From Anas platyrhynchos (Eukaryota; Chordata; Aves; Anseriformes; Anatidae): a DNA stretch of 64,000 bases. Below the pieces are notes generated by a model. The model saw nothing but the letters and a program-made list of their open reading frames with translations, was not told where the DNA came from and ran no database searches. Below, one piece after another: positions 59,620 through 64,000 of this stretch. The position numbers and the translations under genes were made by a program. The stretch spans positions 4,770,001 through 4,834,000 of the forward strand of contig NC_092600.1 of assembly GCF_047663525.1 (NCBI RefSeq), given 5' to 3'. How positions within the stretch are numbered: the first letter of the stretch is position 1; each line of letters begins with the position of its first letter.

Positions 59620-61735
59620 ATTCTAATTTGACACTCACATTACAAAATTTAGAAACCATAGACAGTTCAGGCAAACTGTTAAAACACAGTATAAATTAGG
59701 GGGGTTTAATATATAAATTCTATACATAGGTAAGTTAGCTTGAACATGACTGACAAAAGGATTTCAGAACAATCTTACCACAACTGTATAAAAAGGCATG
59801 GAAGTAGGATGGGCACTATAATCATGAACGCGGGTTAAGACATTTTCCACAACAGCTATAAAGCGTAACAATGACCATGCTATCCTGGCGGTGTTCATGT
59901 GGGGTACAGTATGCATATTACCATTAACATTTTGCAAGATCTATGTACAGTCACGAAATTATAACAGCCACTTTCCAGTAACTTTTACTGTTTTCTGCCT
60001 GCGCAATTAATAAAGTGGTGATATTTGTTTTGAGGACTTCTAACAAATCTACATGGGTTTAGTATTATGGAGGGTAGGGGGATTTCGATTTGACCCAAAA
60101 ATGCTGATCATAACATGAAATAGCTTAATTTAAAGGAAAAGGTACAGGAAAAGCGGAGCCCCTCACTACTATTGCTCCCACAATCATTATCTACCAGTCT
60201 TTTAATCCATATTTCTTTTATTTCCTAGCTTATTCTCATTTAAAAATAAAATAATTTATTGTCCATTTTTCTAAGCACAATTGTAAAACGGAGTTATAAC
60301 AGATGAAATGTAAGACTAGAATTTGGGTGTCAATATGGGGTAATTTTGGAATGCACACGCTTCCCAGGTGACTGCGGACACATCGCTCCATCTTTGAATT
60401 CCTCATTCTGAATATCAGGACAATTCTGCTTACTCATTTTTACCCTGTGTGTTTAGGTCTGTGAATAAATGTTTTGGAATAGCGTGTTCCTGGGTTATAG
60501 GTTTAAGATAACTGGTAATGTCACATTTCACAGAACTTGGTAAAAGCGAAAAAAAATACTAAAATCTGATTTCTCACCTTTATATACCAATGAATACTTG
60601 CTTAGAGTCACCAGTTCGGGAACCCAGCAGCTAATTTATTTCCCACCTGCATGGCATACTAGCAGTTTTATTTCTTTTTACAGACTGACTCCTAAGGGAA
60701 GTACTTACACGTTTGTAAGACTCGTATCTTGAAACACTTAAAATTTAATAGCTGTGTGCTTGTATCGCTCAGGAAGAGTTAGGAGGATTCTGCTGGAACT
60801 ATTCCTTCCAGTTCAAGGTGAGGACATACTGTAAGTGATAACCCAGCCCGGGCTGTTTTGGAAGTACAGATCATGTCAAGTGTCTAGACTCTAGTCTCTG
60901 TTTTCTCAACTCTTCAAACTCCCTTTTTGACTCATGGGCCAAACACCAGGAAAGCGTCATATGCTCAGTTATCCCCAAAAGCCTGGAATTCTAGAAGCAC
61001 AATTAAACGATGAAAGCAGTGACAGAGTACTGACCAGTTACAGTTCACTGAGGAAGTTGCATTTTCTCTGAAAGGTAGCTGGAAGTTACTGGTCAGAAGT
61101 CCATTAAATAGGTTGTGCACATATTAGAAGGAAATTTACTGTACAGATATTTAACTTACAGGACTTGTGAGCTCTGAACTCTAAGTCTTCTGGATTCACG
61201 AAGGGCTGGGAATGTTGCTGCACTGCAGTATTTGTCTGGGCTAGCACTTTTAGTGCCAGGGAAGAAGGGAGAAGGACTCCCAACGTGACAGCTCTGGCGT
61301 ATGACTGCAGAGCCCCTGTATGGCAGAGAACTAGAAAAATATTGGTACGGCATTTTGCAGAAGCTGTTGATAGAGCAAAATACCACTTCTGTGGAAGGAA
61401 AGGTATCAGAGGGAGAGGTGGCATTCTAAGCCACCCTGAATTTACAGCGTTACAGTCTGAGGCTGGCCACAGTGCAAGGCAGGGGATCTAGCCAAGAGTT
61501 AACTCGTACTTTTTTCTGTAACTCAGGTTATCGCCAGAGTTTCAGTGTCTTGCACCTGTGCAGAATGTAGGAAATGCCACCCCTACAAGCTATTAACTTC
61601 TAACACACATCTTGCATAGTATAAAAATGCAGAATGTGATGCCTTCTATGTGCATTAACTTAATGTATTTGATAATTTCTGCATATCTGAAAATATGCAA
61701 AAAGAATTGTAAAATAAATAAGTACAAAACAGATT

Positions 61736-61765
61736 AGCTTCCAGATCTGTAGCTTCCAGATCTGT
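61736..61765. repeat. Exact 15-bp tandem duplication
   Basis: AGCTTCCAGATCTGT is present twice in direct head-to-tail copies with no mismatch, which suggests a recent replication-slippage event. Confidence 0.9.
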
Positions 61766-62479
61766 TTCATTAAAAAGGGTGACTTGCTTGCTGCCTCCCT
61801 GATCAGCTCAGGGACTGGATCTCTACAGAGCAGCTAACACTGGCTGCAGGGAAAGGGACCCACTGCAAGGCAACGTGCTTTCTTTCCAACATACCCAATG
61901 TGAAAACACAAATATGGGAGCAGCTTGCTGTGTGTATCATTTTTTCACTGGATTCTCTCCTGCTTTGGACTGCCCAGCTGCCATTGATATTAAGAGGAAT
62001 AGCACATGCACAGGTGTCATTTTCCACTCTGCTGCCATGCTGTGAAATATAAAAGTTAACAACCATCAAGGTATTGCTCATAATTCTTATGTACTTATTT
62101 TACCATGCTGCTTAGATCTTAAAAATTCTGTCAACTAAATAACAGATTCTCCATTGTTTCAAGTCCTCCAGAGGAACCTCTTTTAGTTTAAAGAATTTTC
62201 TTGTAATTATTCTGTTGGACAGAGAGGGAAGTATGTTTTGCCTCAGGTGAACTTCCAAGAATTTCTTACCTTTCAAAAGCATCAGAAACCTAAGGGTGCA
62301 GGCTCAGATATGGATGTGCACGACAGCTTTGTACAGGAACATCTGATCACTGCTGCATCCACCGGTTGGTGTATGTGCTGCCAGACAGACGCCAGCTGGA
62401 TCTGCACTGCTCCCTTGCCACAATTCAGTAATGCCCTGCACCAACTACCGAGGTAATTTCACTTAACAATGTTTTTTTT

Positions 62480-62510
<31 letters not shown>

Positions 62511-62512
62511 AA
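62480..62512. repeat. (AAAAC)n microsatellite
   Basis: Five perfect AAAAC units followed by a short A run. Confidence 0.85.
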
Positions 62513-62699
62513 GCCTTTGGCCCACAGTTGAGCCTCTGAGTAGTGCCAAAGGAGCTTTTCCATGTTTCCTTGTCACTTCCTAATCCTATTCTGCAGTTAC
62601 AACAAAAGAAATTATGTTGACAATCAAAGGGGTTTTAATTTCCAAAGAAAGACACTCCTGAGACAGTAGTGCTGATTTCTACCACTTTAAAAGAAAAAA

Positions 62700-63045
62700 A
62701 AAAAGATTTCTTAAAAGCCAGAAGGCCAAATTTTGCTCTCTGATGAGATAATTCACTGGATCAAATTCAGTCCTTGAATTTGCTGTTGAAACTACAACAA
62801 TGTCAAAGCAAACTTTTGCCAAGGCTGGATTTTCACCCTGTTAAGTGCACCTGCCCATCTGAGATTTGCAGTTGGCTCAAATGAAAGGCCGAGCACTACA
62901 CCAGTTGCCAATGCAATTTGATCCCTATACATAACTTTAAACAGTGTACTTGCAGGACTGCTCCAAAACCCACCAAAATCAATGGGAATTTTTCCTCTGA
63001 CACATCCCCGTGCTGGGTTTGGTCTCCCTCTCTGAAGCAGTCACT
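62700..63045. repeat. Decayed ancient amniote interspersed repeat (tentative)
   Basis: Motifs such as AGGCCAAATTTTGCTCTC and AAAATCAATGGGAATTTT resemble a very old repeat group seen in birds and reptiles (GGCCAAATTCTGC, and ATTGAAGTCAATGGGA in consensus form). A similar piece lies at 63,752-63,780. The resemblance is from memory and the family is not named. Confidence 0.3.
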
Positions 63046-63588
63046 GTTAGGCCAGATACCATTAACTGCATAACATTTTTAGACTGATATGCATAACCAT
63101 CTTTTCTACTAAAACATTTTCTTTTTGATAACTCCAACTACAGCTTCATTAACCTGAACTCCATTCTGAACTGGATTTGCAGTGCTCATGTGCTTTAAAA
63201 AAAGGTGCATAAACTATTGCAACACAGCATGATAAAGTAACGAGGGTATCAGTAAGGGACTGGCTTGATTTTAAGGGGGTGATTATCTTATCGCTACTGA
63301 CCACATCATAAAAAACCTTCAAGCTGAGAAAAGTCTCTCTACACTTGAACTGCTTTTTATTTGAAATGCCACAGTAACTTGTCTTGATGTTAGTCTAATG
63401 ACTACATGCCTTACGGTGGCCTAGTGTTTGGCATTAAGTGACACCACTCTTTTTTTAAATCATGGTAAGAGCTCTCCACATGTTTCTAGCAAGGATACAT
63501 AAGTATGAGATCTGTTTTTTCTCATTTTGTATTTCACATAATGCTAGTATTTTTTTCTGAAATAAATCCATTCCCCAAATTGTCATCC

Positions 63589-63612
63589 TTTTTTTTTTTT
63601 TTTTTTTTTTTT
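63589..63612. repeat. Poly-T run (24 T)
   Basis: An uninterrupted T run followed by CCCAG. No splice product or retroelement was recognised. Confidence 0.95.
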
Positions 63613-64000
63613 CCCAGTTGTATTCAGGCTTTGTAATGCCTGTTGGTGAAGCAGAGCTCTGACCACACCACCCTGCTGTCTGGAGCTGTACTCCCGAGTC
63701 AGGCCAAGTATAAGGCACGAATGCAACCGAAGCTGTAACTTAACTCTTGAAAATCAATTTAAATCAATAGGATTTTGGCCACAGAGCTATGTGAAGGCAA
63801 GCCACGATTCCTCAAGTCTATTTTGAAAGTATTGCCGTCTCATTTTAAGTTGTTGTGTACTCTCACCTCCAAGTTATCTGCAAGGTGCAGTCAGCATTTC
63901 TGGAGATCACATGCTATGGATCAATGTACCATGCACCTCTATCAAGCAGTAATTGCTTCAGTATTCACCAAGAGATGAGGATGTTTAGCACCTCTAAGAA

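Larger units (their letters stand above)
55721..64000. other. Intergenic region upstream of CLK4
   Basis: No coding exon was recognised on either strand. It contains a MIR/L2-like remnant, decayed old repeats, two long poly-T runs, an (AAAAC)n tract, a 15-bp tandem duplication and a possible minus-strand poly(A) signal at 59,614. In mammals zinc-finger genes follow CLK4 on this side; none is seen here. Confidence 0.6.

Noticed and set aside
61803..62081. 92-codon minus-strand ORF with plausible-looking text
   Set aside because: It falls in sequence resembling decayed ancient repeats, has no splice context and no known domain.
1..64000. tRNA, rRNA, CRISPR arrays, retroviral genes or LTR pairs
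   Set aside because: I saw no cloverleaf, no regularly spaced repeats and no retroviral motifs. The only clear transposable elements are the CR1 fragment and the MIR/L2-like remnant.

Overview
This is vertebrate nuclear DNA, almost certainly from a bird. The genes are split by GT-AG introns. There are two GC-rich CpG-island promoters, few interspersed repeats, and one clear CR1 LINE 3' fragment of the type common in birds. There are no bacterial operons, CRISPR arrays or phage genes. Only two genes can be supported, both on the minus strand and in tandem. The pairing matches the neighbourhood known in mammals (COL23A1 next to CLK4, human 5q35).

Layout from right to left, in the direction of transcription. 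64,000 to about 55,500: intergenic, with a MIR/L2-like remnant, decayed old repeats, long poly-T runs and a possible polyadenylation signal; no exon was recognised. About 55,480 to 44,710: the whole CLK4 gene, with a noncoding first exon in a CpG island, 12 coding exons, a complete 477-residue reading frame and a short 3'UTR. About 44,700 to 41,250: about 3.5 kb of spacer. 41,023 to 1: the 5' end of COL23A1. Coding exon 1 lies in a second CpG island, exon 2 at 36,770-36,839, and the rest of the window (about 36.8 kb) is the start of a very long intron 2. Collagen-repeat exons must lie beyond the left edge.

All twelve CLK4 coding exons join in frame across canonical splice sites. The protein has an Arg/Ser/His/Lys-rich N-terminus and a complete LAMMER-type kinase domain. 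Exon 4 is 91 nt, so skipping it breaks the frame and gives an immediate stop. Retaining intron 4 would add a 53-residue hydrophobic tail. This fits the splicing-based self-control known for CLK kinases. The two COL23A1 exons give a type II membrane anchor, a short stalk and a conserved furin-type RTAR site.

I did not find an undescribed system. The most checkable oddities are the CLK4 exon 4/intron 4 switch, an imperfect 88-nt hairpin at 11.2 kb, and a stretch at 38.1-38.6 kb that keeps one reading frame with few stops. The many other open frames, including the 318- and 358-codon ones in GC-rich DNA, look like chance.
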